This document shows, in pieces, positions 1 to 7,995 of a stretch of 64,000 bases of DNA. The stretch is from Phascolarctobacterium_A sp034086985. Lineage in GTDB: Bacteria > Bacillota > Negativicutes > Acidaminococcales > Acidaminococcaceae. Position numbers and translations under genes: made by a program. The DNA lies in assembly GCA_034086985.1 (NCBI GenBank), contig JAXDZG010000021.1, positions 62,001-126,000 on the forward strand. The letters are read 5' to 3'. Numbering within the stretch: position 1 is the stretch's first letter; the number at the start of each line of letters is the position of its first letter. Under the pieces are notes generated by a model. That model did not search any database. It saw nothing but the letters and a program-made list of their open reading frames with translations, and was not told where the DNA came from.

Positions 1-2
1 TC

Positions 3-1091
3 ACCTGGACCTTTAGCTTAGCTATTTTGTTCCTCGGTACTTCCGCAGGCTTTTTGGGCACCTACGTGGAGTGCTTCGGCCCCCGCAAGAGTGGCCTCAT
101 CGCTGCTGCATTCTTCGGCAGCGGTATGCTGGGCACGGCCTACGCCTTACACCAGCATAGCCTGATGCTTCTGTATTTGTTTTACGGCGTTATTGGTGGC
201 ATCGGCCTAGGCACTGGCTATATCACCCCCGTTTCCACCCTGGTCAAGTGGTTTCCCAACAATAGAGGCCTGGCCACGGGCCTTGCTATTATGGGCTTTG
301 GCTTCGCCAGCCTCATCGCCGGCCCTGTAATGCAGCTTTTGATTGCTTCCTATGGTCTGGTGCAAAATTTTGTCATCATGGGCTGCGCTTACGTTGTAGT
401 CATGGTGTGCTCCGCCCTCTATTTGGAGCCGCCCAAAACCGCTCCTGTAACCAGTCGCGGCACCCACAAGGTTCAGTTTGACGCTAATCAGCCCAAGCAA
501 TATACCTGTAAGGAAGCCATGGGCACCTGGCAGTTTTACGCCCTGTGGTGGGTTTTCTTTACTAATATCACCTGCGGCATCGGCCTGTTGGCGGTGGCTT
601 CTCCCATGGCCCAGGAGGTCATTCAAATGTCGCCTATGGCCGCTGCCTCTATGGTGGGCATCATCGGCCTTTTGAACGGCGGTGGACGCATTGTGTGGTC
701 CACTATTTCCGATTATATCGGTCGCCGCAATACCTACATTGCCTTTTTCGCTATCGAAATCGTGGCCTTCTACCTTTTGGCAGGGGTAACGGATAGCTTT
801 ATGTTCCAAGCCTTGATCTTTATCATCATCACCTGCTACGGCGGTGGTTTCTCCTGCATGCCAGCATACTTAAGCGATATTTACGGCACCAAGCAGCTCA
901 GCGCCATCCATGGCCGCATCTTGACTGCCTGGGGCTTGGCGGGCATCGCCGGGCCCTTGCTTTTAAGCCAGCTCTACGAGCGCACCCATAGCTATAGCAT
1001 CACTCTCTACTTCTTTAGTGCTTGCTTCGTGTTAAGCCTTATTATTGCTATTGTCCTTAAATACAAGGCTACCATAACTAGAGCAAGCTAA
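3..1091 (+). CDS. OFA-family MFS transporter, 3' part
   Basis: The frame is open to the left window edge, so the true start lies outside; an internal TTG at 27 is not a believable start. About 360 residues are visible with many hydrophobic segments (roughly ten transmembrane helices) and a cytoplasmic loop near residues 140-170 rich in K, T and P. Glycine-rich helices (GGIGLGTGY, WFPNNRGLATGLAIMGFG) and the sequence GRIVWSTISDYIGRR fit the oxalate/formate antiporter branch of the major facilitator superfamily. Members exchange small carboxylates such as oxalate, formate or lactate; the substrate cannot be told here. The next gene is 217 bases downstream behind its own promoter, so this is the end of a separate transcript. 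Family confidence good, substrate unknown. Confidence 0.8.
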   Translation, partial: TWTFSLAILFLGTSAGFLGTYVECFGPRKSGLIAAAFFGSGMLGTAYALHQHSLMLLYLFYGVIGGIGLGTGYITPVSTLVKWFPNNRGLATGLAIMGFGFASLIAGPVMQLLIASYGLVQNFVIMGCAYVVVMVCSALYLEPPKTAPVTSRGTHKVQFDANQPKQYTCKEAMGTWQFYALWWVFFTNITCGIGLLAVASPMAQEVIQMSPMAAASMVGIIGLLNGGGRIVWSTISDYIGRRNTYIAFFAIEIVAFYLLAGVTDSFMFQALIFIIITCYGGGFSCMPAYLSDIYGTKQLSAIHGRILTAWGLAGIAGPLLLSQLYERTHSYSITLYFFSACFVLSLIIAIVLKYKATITRAS

Positions 1092-1162
1092 ATTGGATGC
1101 ATAAATAGATAAACATATGTTTCCTACTGCGTTTGAGAGTAGGAGTCTAAATCAAACCGATT

Positions 1163-1184
1163 GTCTTGTGAGAAAAGACTTTTA
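1163..1184 (+). terminator. Weak terminator after the MFS gene
   Basis: A 5-bp stem (GTCTT/AAGAC, 1163-1167 with 1175-1179) is followed by four T. A second hairpin (CCTACT/AGTAGG) lies about 40 bases upstream. The short stem makes this a weak call. Confidence 0.35.
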
Positions 1185-1204
1185 GCCTAAAGAAATTGAA
1201 ATTA

Positions 1205-1233
1205 TTGACAATTTTGTGAAGCTCTGCTAAGAT
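1205..1233 (+). promoter_or_regulatory. Sigma-70-type promoter of the TRAP/glpK operon
   Basis: TTGACA at 1205-1210 and TAAGAT at 1228-1233 are separated by exactly 17 bases. The predicted start of transcription, near 1240, gives a leader of about 70 bases containing a small CGGAG/CTCCG hairpin before dctP. Confidence 0.75.
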
Positions 1234-1308
1234 GTAAGATGGGAATTGCGGAGGCGCACTCCGTAAATATTACAACACTATTCAACAAGGAAGTTGAGGA
1301 GGATTCAT

Positions 1309-2346
1309 ATGAAAAAAATAATTGCGTTACTCCTGATGGCAGTTATGATGCTGGCGCTGGCAGGCTGCGGCGGCGACAAAAAGGACGACAAAAAAGCAGC
1401 TGCTGACAAGAAAATCGTGCTGAAATTAAGCCACGTTTTCTCTCCTGATGAACAGCTCTACAAATCCATGGAATTGGTTGCTGGTCGTATTAAGGAAAAA
1501 ACTCAAGGTCGTGTAGAAATCCAATGCTTTGGCCAAGGCCAATTAGCTACATATAAGGATGGTCTGGAGCAGGTTGCTCAAGGCGCAAACTTTATTTCCG
1601 TAGAGGATCCCTCCTATTTGGGCGACTATGTACCTGAATTCAAGGTGTTTGCCGGCCCCATGATGTTCCAAAGCTTCGAGGAATACGAGGTATTGTGCAA
1701 CAGCGATATGCTGGCTAAGATGAAGGCTGATGCTGAAAAGAAAAACATCACCGTTCTGGCTCTGGACTATGTATTCGGCTTCCGTAATGTAATGACCAAC
1801 AAGGTTATCAAGACTCCTGAAGACCTGAAGGGTATGAAGCTGCGTACTCCGAAATCCAAGGTATATGTTGATACCATTAACTACATGGGCGCAACTGCAA
1901 CTGCTCTGCCTTGGTCCGAGACCCTGCCTGCAGTTTCTCAAAAGGTTGTAGATGGCTTGGAAGGCTCCGAGTTCACCAATATCGGTACCAAGTGCTATGA
2001 GCACGTAAAGAACGTTGCTTTCACCCGTCACTTACTGGGCACCTGCGGTGTTTACATCAACACCAAAGTTTTGAACAGCATTCCTGAAGCTGACCGCAAG
2101 ATCGTTATCGAAGAGTTCAAAAAGGGCGGTCCTGAAATGCTGAAGATTTCCAGCGATTCCTACAATAAGGTTAAAGCTGAGCTGGAATCCAAGGGCGTAA
2201 AATTCAACGAAGTTGACCATGAAAAATTTGATAAAGCTATTCTGCCTATCTATGAAAACATGGAAGCTAAAGAGGGCGTAAAACCTGGCACCTACAAAGC
2301 TATGAAGGCTGAGTTGGAAAAAATTCGCCAAAACCTGAAAAAATAA
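1309..2346 (+). CDS. dctP: TRAP transporter solute-binding protein (DctP family)
   Basis: The product is a 345-residue periplasmic receptor of a TRAP transporter, which captures an organic anion and hands it to the QM membrane subunits. It starts with a lipoprotein signal peptide (MKKIIALLLMAVMMLALAGC; lipobox LAGC), so it is probably a lipid-anchored receptor. The body has DctP features, including FGFRNVMTNKVIKTPEDLKGMKLRTP and the ALPWSETLPAVSQKVVDGLEG stretch that lines the ligand pocket. ATG at 1309 was chosen because GGAGGA lies 6 bases upstream and the signal peptide begins there; a TTG 15 bases earlier is unlikely. A terminator-like hairpin separates it from dctQ, so the receptor is probably made in excess. 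Ligand not determinable; a C4-dicarboxylate is the family default. Confidence 0.9.
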   Translation: MKKIIALLLMAVMMLALAGCGGDKKDDKKAAADKKIVLKLSHVFSPDEQLYKSMELVAGRIKEKTQGRVEIQCFGQGQLATYKDGLEQVAQGANFISVEDPSYLGDYVPEFKVFAGPMMFQSFEEYEVLCNSDMLAKMKADAEKKNITVLALDYVFGFRNVMTNKVIKTPEDLKGMKLRTPKSKVYVDTINYMGATATALPWSETLPAVSQKVVDGLEGSEFTNIGTKCYEHVKNVAFTRHLLGTCGVYINTKVLNSIPEADRKIVIEEFKKGGPEMLKISSDSYNKVKAELESKGVKFNEVDHEKFDKAILPIYENMEAKEGVKPGTYKAMKAELEKIRQNLKK

Positions 2347-2365
2347 TCAAGTGGTGCTATGATTT

Positions 2366-2394
2366 AAAGGGACTGTTGCGGCAGTCCCTTTTTT
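2366..2394 (+). terminator. Intra-operon attenuating terminator between dctP and dctQ
   Basis: The stem AAGGGACTG/CAGTCCCTT (2367-2375, 2382-2390) has a 6-base loop and a run of six T. No convincing promoter follows, so partial read-through probably feeds dctQM-glpK and sets a higher level for the binding protein. Confidence 0.8.
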
Positions 2395-2450
2395 ACAGTG
2401 TTTGTTAATTTTTTTGTGATTTGCTTATTATACGTGAGGCTCGTAAAAAT

Positions 2451-2921
2451 ATGAAATTTGTATTAAAAAATGCAGAAGAGCTCATTGCAGCGGGGTTCTT
2501 AATTATCACCACTGCTCTAGTTGTGCTCAACATTATCTGCCGTTATTTCTTTAACATGGGTATGGTTTGGTCCGAAGAGGTGGCCACGGGCTGCTTTGTT
2601 TGGTCCGTTTTTATCGGCGCCATTGCCTGCTTTAAGCGTCGCGGCCATGTTGGTGTAGATATTGTAGTCAACATGCTGCCGGCTGCTTTAAGACGTGGTA
2701 TTGCAACCTTGATGGACATCATTCTGGTAGTGCTCAATGCCTACATGTTTTATTTGTCCGTGGTCTTCATTTCTAAATCCTATACCAAGCTGACTCCGGT
2801 TATGGGCGTTTCCTCTGCCTATATTACGGCAGCGGTAGTCATTTCCTTCTTCATGATGACCATTTATTCCGTTGTCTTTGTTTATGAAGATTTCTGTGGC
2901 AAAAAGGAGGGCAATGCATGA
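2451..2921 (+). CDS. dctQ: TRAP transporter small permease (DctQ)
   Basis: This 156-residue protein has four predicted transmembrane helices and is the small membrane subunit of the TRAP system. The sequence NMGMVWSEEVATGCFVWSVFIGAIACFKRRGHVGVD is the characteristic DctQ core (W-E-E...RRGHVGVD). ATG at 2451 was preferred over the TTG at 2421 because it begins the usual amphipathic N-terminus ahead of helix 1; the ribosome site (GTGAGG) is somewhat distant. The gene overlaps dctM by four bases (ATGA), showing translational coupling. Confidence 0.88.
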   Translation: MKFVLKNAEELIAAGFLIITTALVVLNIICRYFFNMGMVWSEEVATGCFVWSVFIGAIACFKRRGHVGVDIVVNMLPAALRRGIATLMDIILVVLNAYMFYLSVVFISKSYTKLTPVMGVSSAYITAAVVISFFMMTIYSVVFVYEDFCGKKEGNA

Positions 2922-4198
2922 TGGCTTATTTACCTGTCCTTATTGTTTTCATCCTGTATTTTGCAGGCATTCCCATTGCCTTTGCCCTTTTTGGTGCAGC
3001 AGCTTCCTATTTTACCTTTATTGATACTACGTCTCCGACCCATCTGCTCTTCCAGAGTATCATCAGAAGCTGTCAATCCTTCCCGCTGCTAGCCATTCCC
3101 TTCTTCATTATGGCGGGCAGTATTATGAATTTTGCCGGCATTAGCGAAAAGCTTTTAAAATTTACCGAGGTGCTCACCGGTCACTTTAGTGGCGGTTTAG
3201 CCCAAGTAAACGTACTGCTGTCCCTCTTGATGGGCGGTGTTTCCGGCTCTGCCAACGCCGACGCAGCCATGCAGTCCAAGATGCTGGTACCGGAAATGGA
3301 AAAGCGCGGCTACTCCAAGGGCTTTGCGGCAGCGATTACGGCTGCTTCCTCTGCGGTAACGCCAGTTATTCCTCCTGGTATTAACCTGATTATTTATGCC
3401 TTAATCGCCAATGTGTCCGTAACCAAGATGTTTATCGCTGGCTATGTACCAGGTGTTTTGATGGCTTTGGCTTTGATGCTGACGGTGCATTTTATTTCTA
3501 AGAAGCGTGGCTACAAGGCTACCCGTGAGCGCAGAGCCACCATGGGCGAGATTTTCGCTCAACTCAAGGACTCCATTTGGGCCTTGCTCTTCCCCTTTGG
3601 TATTATCGCGGGCCTGCGCATGGGTATGTTCACTCCCTCTGAGGCAGGTGCTGTAGCGGTTGTATATTGTATTTTCGTTGGCGCTGTTATCTACAGACGC
3701 CTGAAATGGGAGCATCTGTGGCCCATTATGAAGGAGACTATTTATGGTACCTCTTCTGTTACCTTGATCATCGTAGCTGCTTCCTTCTTTGGCTACTACA
3801 TGAACTGGGAGCGCATTCCTCAAGCTATTACCACCGGCATGCTGGACTTCACCCGCAATCCTTATGTGATGCTGGCCTTAATCAACGTGTTGCTGTTGGT
3901 TCTGGGGATGTTCCTGGAAGGCGGCGCTGCCTTGATTATTCTGTCTCCCTTGCTGGTGCCCGTTGTGAAGCAACTAGGTGTTGATCCGGTGCATTTTGGT
4001 ATCATTTGTATCGTCAACATTATGATCGGTGGCTTAACACCGCCCTTTGGCTCCATGATGTTCACGGTGTGCGCTATTACGGAGACGCCCTTGGGTAACT
4101 TTATGAAGGAGTGCCTGCCCTTTATTATCGCACTTTTGGTTACTCTGGTTATCGTAACCTACTGGCCGGGCCTGATTATGTTCCTGCCCAACCTATAA
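2918..4198 (+). CDS. dctM: TRAP transporter large permease (DctM)
   Basis: At 426 residues with about twelve hydrophobic segments, this is the sodium-coupled translocation subunit of the TRAP transporter. Recognisable pieces are GGVSGSANADAAMQSKMLVPEM, SSAVTPVIPPGINLIIYALIANVSV and the C-terminal half repeat GLTPPFGSMMFTVCAI, where the paired hairpins of the sodium sites lie. It starts with two adjacent ATGs (2918, 2921); the first gives a 4-base overlap with dctQ. Glycerol kinase follows 15 bases downstream with its own ribosome site, so all four genes are probably one transcript. Confidence 0.92.
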   Translation: MMAYLPVLIVFILYFAGIPIAFALFGAAASYFTFIDTTSPTHLLFQSIIRSCQSFPLLAIPFFIMAGSIMNFAGISEKLLKFTEVLTGHFSGGLAQVNVLLSLLMGGVSGSANADAAMQSKMLVPEMEKRGYSKGFAAAITAASSAVTPVIPPGINLIIYALIANVSVTKMFIAGYVPGVLMALALMLTVHFISKKRGYKATRERRATMGEIFAQLKDSIWALLFPFGIIAGLRMGMFTPSEAGAVAVVYCIFVGAVIYRRLKWEHLWPIMKETIYGTSSVTLIIVAASFFGYYMNWERIPQAITTGMLDFTRNPYVMLALINVLLLVLGMFLEGGAALIILSPLLVPVVKQLGVDPVHFGIICIVNIMIGGLTPPFGSMMFTVCAITETPLGNFMKECLPFIIALLVTLVIVTYWPGLIMFLPNL

Positions 4199-4213
4199 AA
4201 AGGAAGTGACTAC

Positions 4214-5716
4214 ATGAATAAGAAATATATTATGGCTTTAGACCTGGGCACCACCAGCTGCCGCGCCATCCTCTTTAATAATGAGGGTGAAATCTGCAGC
4301 GTGGCCCAAAAGGAATTTACCCAATATTTTCCTCAACCGGGCTGGGTCGAGCATGATGCAGAAGAAATTTGGGCGACTCAATTAGGCCTTATGTATGAGG
4401 CCATGAGCAAGCTCAACGTTACTCCTGAGGATATTGCTGGCATTGGCATTACCAACCAGCGCGAGACCACTGTTGTTTGGGATAAAGTGACCGGTCGCCC
4501 TGTGTATAAGGCTATCGTATGGCAATGCCGCCGCACTGCGGAATATTGCGATACCTTGAAGGCTAAGGGCTACGCCGATATGTTTAGAGAAAAAACTGGC
4601 CTTGTTTTGGACGCTTATTTCTCTGGCACCAAGCTGCACTGGATTTTAGAAAATGTGCCGGGTGTAAGGGAAAAGGCTGAAGCCGGTCGTCTACTCTTCG
4701 GTACTATTGATACCTGGATTATCTGGAAGCTGACCGGTGGCAAGGTTCATGTAACCGACTATTCTAACGCTTCCCGCACCCTGATGTATAATATTCACCA
4801 GCTGCAGTGGGATGAGGAAATCCTGGATATTTTGAATGTGCCCAAGACCATGCTGCCGGAGGTAAAGCCCTCCAGCTGCGTTTATGGGCAGACCGATACC
4901 CGCCTTTTTGAGCACCAAATTCCCATCAGTGGTGCTGCCGGTGACCAGCAGTGCGCCCTTTTTGGCCAGACCTGCTTTGCACCCGGCGAAGCCAAAAATA
5001 CCTATGGCACAGGCGGCTTCCTCTTGATGAACACCGGCGAGAAGCCTGTGGCTTCTAAGAGTGGCCTTGTTACCACCATTGCCTGGGGCGTGGATGGTAA
5101 GGTAGAATATGCGCTGGAGGGCTCTATTTTCGTAGCCGGTGCAGCTGTGCAATGGCTGCGGGACCAGTTGGGGATTATCCGTACCTCTGCTGAGTCTGAA
5201 GCGCTGGCCACTGCGGTTGAAGATACCAATGGCTGCTATATGGTGCCTGCCTTTGTAGGACTAGGCGCTCCCTATTGGGATCAATATGCTCGCGGTGCCA
5301 TTGTGGGCCTTACCCGCGGCGTCAATCGCAATCATATTGTTCGTGCAACCCTGGAGTCCATTGCTTACCAAGTAAATGACGTGCTCCAAGCTATGCAGGA
5401 GGACAGTGGTATTAAGCTGGCTTCCCTGCAGGTGGATGGCGGCGCCTGCGCTAACAATTTCCTCATGCAGTTCCAAGCAGATATTATGAACGCCAAGGTG
5501 GCTCGTCCTACCACTATTGAGACCACTGCTATGGGCGCTGCCTACCTGGCAGGCCTTGCTGTGGGCTACTGGGAAAGCAAGGAGTCCATCAAGCAGAACC
5601 ACGAAATCGCTAAAACCTTCGCTCCCAATATGGATGAGTCCAAGCGCGAAAAGCTCCTCTTGGGCTGGCATAATGCGGTGATGGCTTCCTGCGTGCGCAT
5701 TCAGCCTGAAGAATAA
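4214..5716 (+). CDS. glpK: Glycerol kinase
   Basis: Phosphorylates glycerol to glycerol 3-phosphate with ATP in the cytoplasm, feeding lipid synthesis or catabolism. The 500 residues match the full FGGY kinase length. Visible motifs are the N-terminal phosphate loop LDLGTTSCRAILF, the glycerol-site stretch GITNQRETTVVWD, WQCRRT, the ATPase PHOSPHATE-2-like AGDQQCALFGQ, and NTYGTGGFLLMNTG. The fit is to glycerol kinase rather than xylulo- or ribulokinase. A ribosome site (AAGGAAGTG) precedes ATG 4214. No glpF facilitator or glpD dehydrogenase is adjacent; instead the gene sits in a TRAP operon, an unusual pairing. Family confidence is high. Confidence 0.95.
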   Translation: MNKKYIMALDLGTTSCRAILFNNEGEICSVAQKEFTQYFPQPGWVEHDAEEIWATQLGLMYEAMSKLNVTPEDIAGIGITNQRETTVVWDKVTGRPVYKAIVWQCRRTAEYCDTLKAKGYADMFREKTGLVLDAYFSGTKLHWILENVPGVREKAEAGRLLFGTIDTWIIWKLTGGKVHVTDYSNASRTLMYNIHQLQWDEEILDILNVPKTMLPEVKPSSCVYGQTDTRLFEHQIPISGAAGDQQCALFGQTCFAPGEAKNTYGTGGFLLMNTGEKPVASKSGLVTTIAWGVDGKVEYALEGSIFVAGAAVQWLRDQLGIIRTSAESEALATAVEDTNGCYMVPAFVGLGAPYWDQYARGAIVGLTRGVNRNHIVRATLESIAYQVNDVLQAMQEDSGIKLASLQVDGGACANNFLMQFQADIMNAKVARPTTIETTAMGAAYLAGLAVGYWESKESIKQNHEIAKTFAPNMDESKREKLLLGWHNAVMASCVRIQPEE

Positions 5717-5731
5717 AGAAGCAAAAAAATA

Positions 5732-5761
5732 TTGACAAACCTACTGCTAACCGCTTATACT
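5732..5761 (+). promoter_or_regulatory. Promoter of the NiCo riboswitch / CDF gene
   Basis: TTGACA at 5732-5737 and TATACT at 5756-5761 have an 18-base spacer. It lies just after the glpK stop codon and just before the metal riboswitch. Confidence 0.75.
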
Positions 5762-5800
5762 ACGTATAATCTCTTTGCACTGCGATTTTTTGACTACAGT

Positions 5801-5869
5801 ACAAACTGATCAGGCGGTCTACCTCCTTGAGGTTTTTGCAGCCGGGCCCTATGGGCAGCAGACTAAAAA
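5801..5869 (+). promoter_or_regulatory. NiCo (czcD) transition-metal riboswitch
   Basis: The segment contains the conserved four-way-junction signatures of this class: ACTGATCAGGC near 5805, TGCAGCCGGGC near 5837, and a following GGGCAGCAGACT. It is placed exactly between promoter and terminator ahead of a cation efflux gene, the usual setting of the class. Known members bind Co(II), Ni(II) or Fe(II) and turn on an exporter by preventing termination. Identification is from remembered consensus; a covariance-model search would settle it. Confidence 0.85.
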
Positions 5870-5871
5870 TA

Positions 5872-5915
5872 AGCGTCTGCGGGACAGTGTATTACTATTC
5901 CGCAGGCGCTTTTTC
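5872..5915 (+). terminator. Riboswitch-controlled terminator
   Basis: The 11-bp stem AGCGTCTGCGG (5872-5882) with CCGCAGGCGCT (5900-5910), one G-T pair and a 17-base loop, is followed by a T run. It stands between the metal aptamer and the efflux gene and is the expression platform. Confidence 0.85.
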
Positions 5916-5961
5916 TATTTGTTTGCCTGCGCTGCAAGGATGAAATTAAGGAGGTTTTCTT

Positions 5962-6903
5962 ATGAAGTTTGCAAATGAAGAAGAACGTGTTGCCATGATT
6001 GTCTCCCTCAATAGTATTGTGGCTAATTTAGTGCTCAGCTTGGCCAAGCTGGCAGCAGGCTTTATGGCTCAATCCGCTGCCATGATTTCTGACGGCATTC
6101 ACTCTGCATCCGATGTGTTCAGCACCTTTGTGGTTATGGCGGGGGTGAAGATTGCTAATAAGGCTAGCGATGAGGAGCATCAGTATGGCCACGAGCGCAT
6201 GGAATGCGTAGCAGCCATCGTTTTGGCTTGTATGTTGACCCTTGTGGCTTTGGGCATCGGCTATAGCGGTTACGAAAAGGTTTTTTATACCGATGCTGCT
6301 GAGCTGGTTGTTCCCGGACAGCTGGCCCTGTGGGCAGCGGTGCTGTCCATTGTGGTAAAGGAAGGCATGTTCTGGTATACTAGAAACGCTGCTCAAAAAA
6401 TTAATTCCGGCGCGCTGATGGCGGATGCTTGGCACCATCGCAGCGATGCTCTGTCCTCCATTGGCTCTTTTGTAGGTATTTTAGGTGCGCGCATGGGTTA
6501 TCCTGTGCTGGACCCTATCGCTAGTATGATTATCTGCATAATGATTTTGCAGGCTGCTTATGAAGTTTTCAAGGATGCCATGGATAAAATGGTGGACCAT
6601 TCCTGTGACGAGGAAACTACAAAAAAGCTGGAGGAGCTTATCGAGCGCGTGCCCGGCGTGGAGCACATGGATTCCTTAAATACCCGCATGTTTGGCAGCC
6701 GCATTTATGTGGATGTGGAAATCAGCGTGAAGGATGATTTGACGCTGCTGGAGGCTCATTATATTGCAGAGACGGTGCACACTGCTATTGAGGCCAATTT
6801 CCCCCTCGTAAAGCACTGCATGGTTCATGTTAATCCCTTAAGCGAGTCTGTGCACGATGCATGCCCCATGCTGCCGCCGGAGCTGCGTCCTAAATGTAAA
6901 TAA
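5962..6903 (+). CDS. Cation diffusion facilitator metal exporter
   Basis: A proton-driven divalent metal exporter in the inner membrane, 313 residues, which is the usual length. Six transmembrane helices are followed by a cytoplasmic metal-binding domain from about residue 210. The transport site is seen as HSASD in helix 2 (motif SDGIHSASD) and HHRSD in helix 5 (ADAWHHRSD), the paired HxxxD arrangement. The C-terminus ends in a Cys/Pro-rich tail (DACPMLPPELRPKCK) that may also bind metal. ATG 5962 follows AAGGAGG closely. The upstream NiCo riboswitch predicts cobalt, nickel or ferrous iron as the inducing and exported metal, rather than zinc alone. Confidence 0.92.
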   Translation: MKFANEEERVAMIVSLNSIVANLVLSLAKLAAGFMAQSAAMISDGIHSASDVFSTFVVMAGVKIANKASDEEHQYGHERMECVAAIVLACMLTLVALGIGYSGYEKVFYTDAAELVVPGQLALWAAVLSIVVKEGMFWYTRNAAQKINSGALMADAWHHRSDALSSIGSFVGILGARMGYPVLDPIASMIICIMILQAAYEVFKDAMDKMVDHSCDEETTKKLEELIERVPGVEHMDSLNTRMFGSRIYVDVEISVKDDLTLLEAHYIAETVHTAIEANFPLVKHCMVHVNPLSESVHDACPMLPPELRPKCK

Positions 6904-6950
6904 AGCCGTCATCTTTGGGGATTTTTGGCTCTTTGTAACTAAAAAATCAT

Positions 6951-7009
6951 AAAAAAGCAAGCTGTTGTCCATGTATACATTATATCTTGTGCCAACGGCT
7001 TGCTTTTTT
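6951..7009 (+). terminator. Terminator after the CDF gene
   Basis: AAAAAAGCAAGC (6951-6962) pairs with GCTTGCTTTTTT (6998-7009), extended by further pairs to about 17 bp around a 25-base loop. The flanking A and T runs let it work in both directions. Confidence 0.8.
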
Positions 7010-7036
7010 GACAAAAATATAGTAAAGTAATACCAA
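7008..7036 (+). promoter_or_regulatory. Possible promoter of the amino-acid ABC operon
   Basis: A good -35 (TTGACA, 7008-7013) overlaps the T run of the previous terminator. The -10 is poor (TACCAA at 17 bases, or TAATAC at 14), so the call is tentative. Confidence 0.4.
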
Positions 7037-7075
7037 TTAAAAAGGATATTTCCACAAGGGAAAGGTGTGTGTAGT

Positions 7076-7921
7076 ATGAAAAAGTATTTGAAATTAGCTC
7101 TGTGCTGTATGATGGTTGCTGCAATGGCAATTATGGCTGGCTGCGGTGGCAGCAGCGAGAAAAAGGCTGCAGCTCCGAAAAAGGTTTTGAAGGTTGGTAT
7201 GGAATGCGCTTACGCTCCCTACAATTGGTCCCAAACCTCCGCTGAAGGTGGCGCTGTGAAGATTGTCGGCTCCAACGAATATGCTTATGGCTATGACGTA
7301 ATGATTGCTAAAAAATTGGCTGACTCCATGGGTGCAACTCTGGAAGTACACAAAATTGAATGGGATGGTCTGCCGCCTGCAGTAGTATCCGGCAAAATCG
7401 ATGCTGCTATCGCTGGTATGTCCATTACCTCCAAGCGTAAAGAAACTGTTGACTTCACCAAACCCTACTACTATGCAACCGTAGTAGCACTGGTTAAGAA
7501 GGACACCCCGCAAGCTAAGGCTAAGAGCGTTGCCGACCTGAAGGGCTCCGTTGCAACCTCCCAGCTGAACACCATTTGGTATGACCAAATCGACCAAGTT
7601 CCCGATGTTAAAAAGCTGCCTGCTATCGATACCGTTCCTGGCATGATTGTAGCTTTGAAATCCGGCAAATGCAACCTGATCGTTACCGATATTCCGACTG
7701 CTAAAGCAGCTGCTTTTGCTAACCCCGAATTGGCAATGGTTGAATTCCCCGAAGGTAAAGGTTTCAAGACCTCTCGTGAGGACGTAGAAATCGGTATCGC
7801 TGTTAAGAAGGGCAACAAGGAATTGACCGACGCTATGAACAAGGTTCTGGGCAGCATGACCGAAGCTGACTTCAACAAGATTATGGACGAAGCTATTAAA
7901 AAACAACCTTTAGCTAAATAA
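7076..7921 (+). CDS. Amino-acid ABC transporter substrate-binding lipoprotein (family 3)
   Basis: The product is a 281-residue periplasmic receptor delivering an amino acid to the permease encoded next. It has a lipoprotein signal (MKKYLKLALCCMMVAAMAIMAGC; lipobox IMAGC). The family 3 fold is clear: VGMECAYAPYNW, the signature GYDVMIAKKLADSMGA, IDAAIAGMSITSKRKETVDFTKPYY, and the IVTDIPTAKA stretch. ATG 7076 is preferred over the one at 7067 since it begins the signal peptide and GAAAGGTG is well spaced. A strong hairpin terminator follows at 7936, which should give more receptor than permease. The ligand is a polar amino acid, not more precisely known. Confidence 0.9.
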   Translation: MKKYLKLALCCMMVAAMAIMAGCGGSSEKKAAAPKKVLKVGMECAYAPYNWSQTSAEGGAVKIVGSNEYAYGYDVMIAKKLADSMGATLEVHKIEWDGLPPAVVSGKIDAAIAGMSITSKRKETVDFTKPYYYATVVALVKKDTPQAKAKSVADLKGSVATSQLNTIWYDQIDQVPDVKKLPAIDTVPGMIVALKSGKCNLIVTDIPTAKAAAFANPELAMVEFPEGKGFKTSREDVEIGIAVKKGNKELTDAMNKVLGSMTEADFNKIMDEAIKKQPLAK

Positions 7922-7934
7922 TTATGCTAAGCAT

Positions 7935-7963
7935 GGGGGCGGCAAGTGTTGTCGCCCCTTTTT
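7935..7963 (+). terminator. Attenuating terminator between receptor and permease genes
   Basis: The stem GGGGCGGCAA (7936-7945) pairs with TTGTCGCCCC (7949-7958) with a 3-base loop and a T run. No promoter is seen before the permease gene, so read-through probably sets the ratio. Confidence 0.85.
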
Positions 7964-7995
7964 ATCTAACTTGGAAAATTAAGGTGGTGTAATTA

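Noticed and set aside
1116..1150. Similarity between CTACTGCGTTT...GTAGGAGT near 1122 and TACCGCGTTTCGCGGTAGGAGT near 35216, suggesting a dispersed repeat
   Set aside because: The shared part is short and each is an ordinary gene-end hairpin. Two copies are not enough to claim a repeat family.
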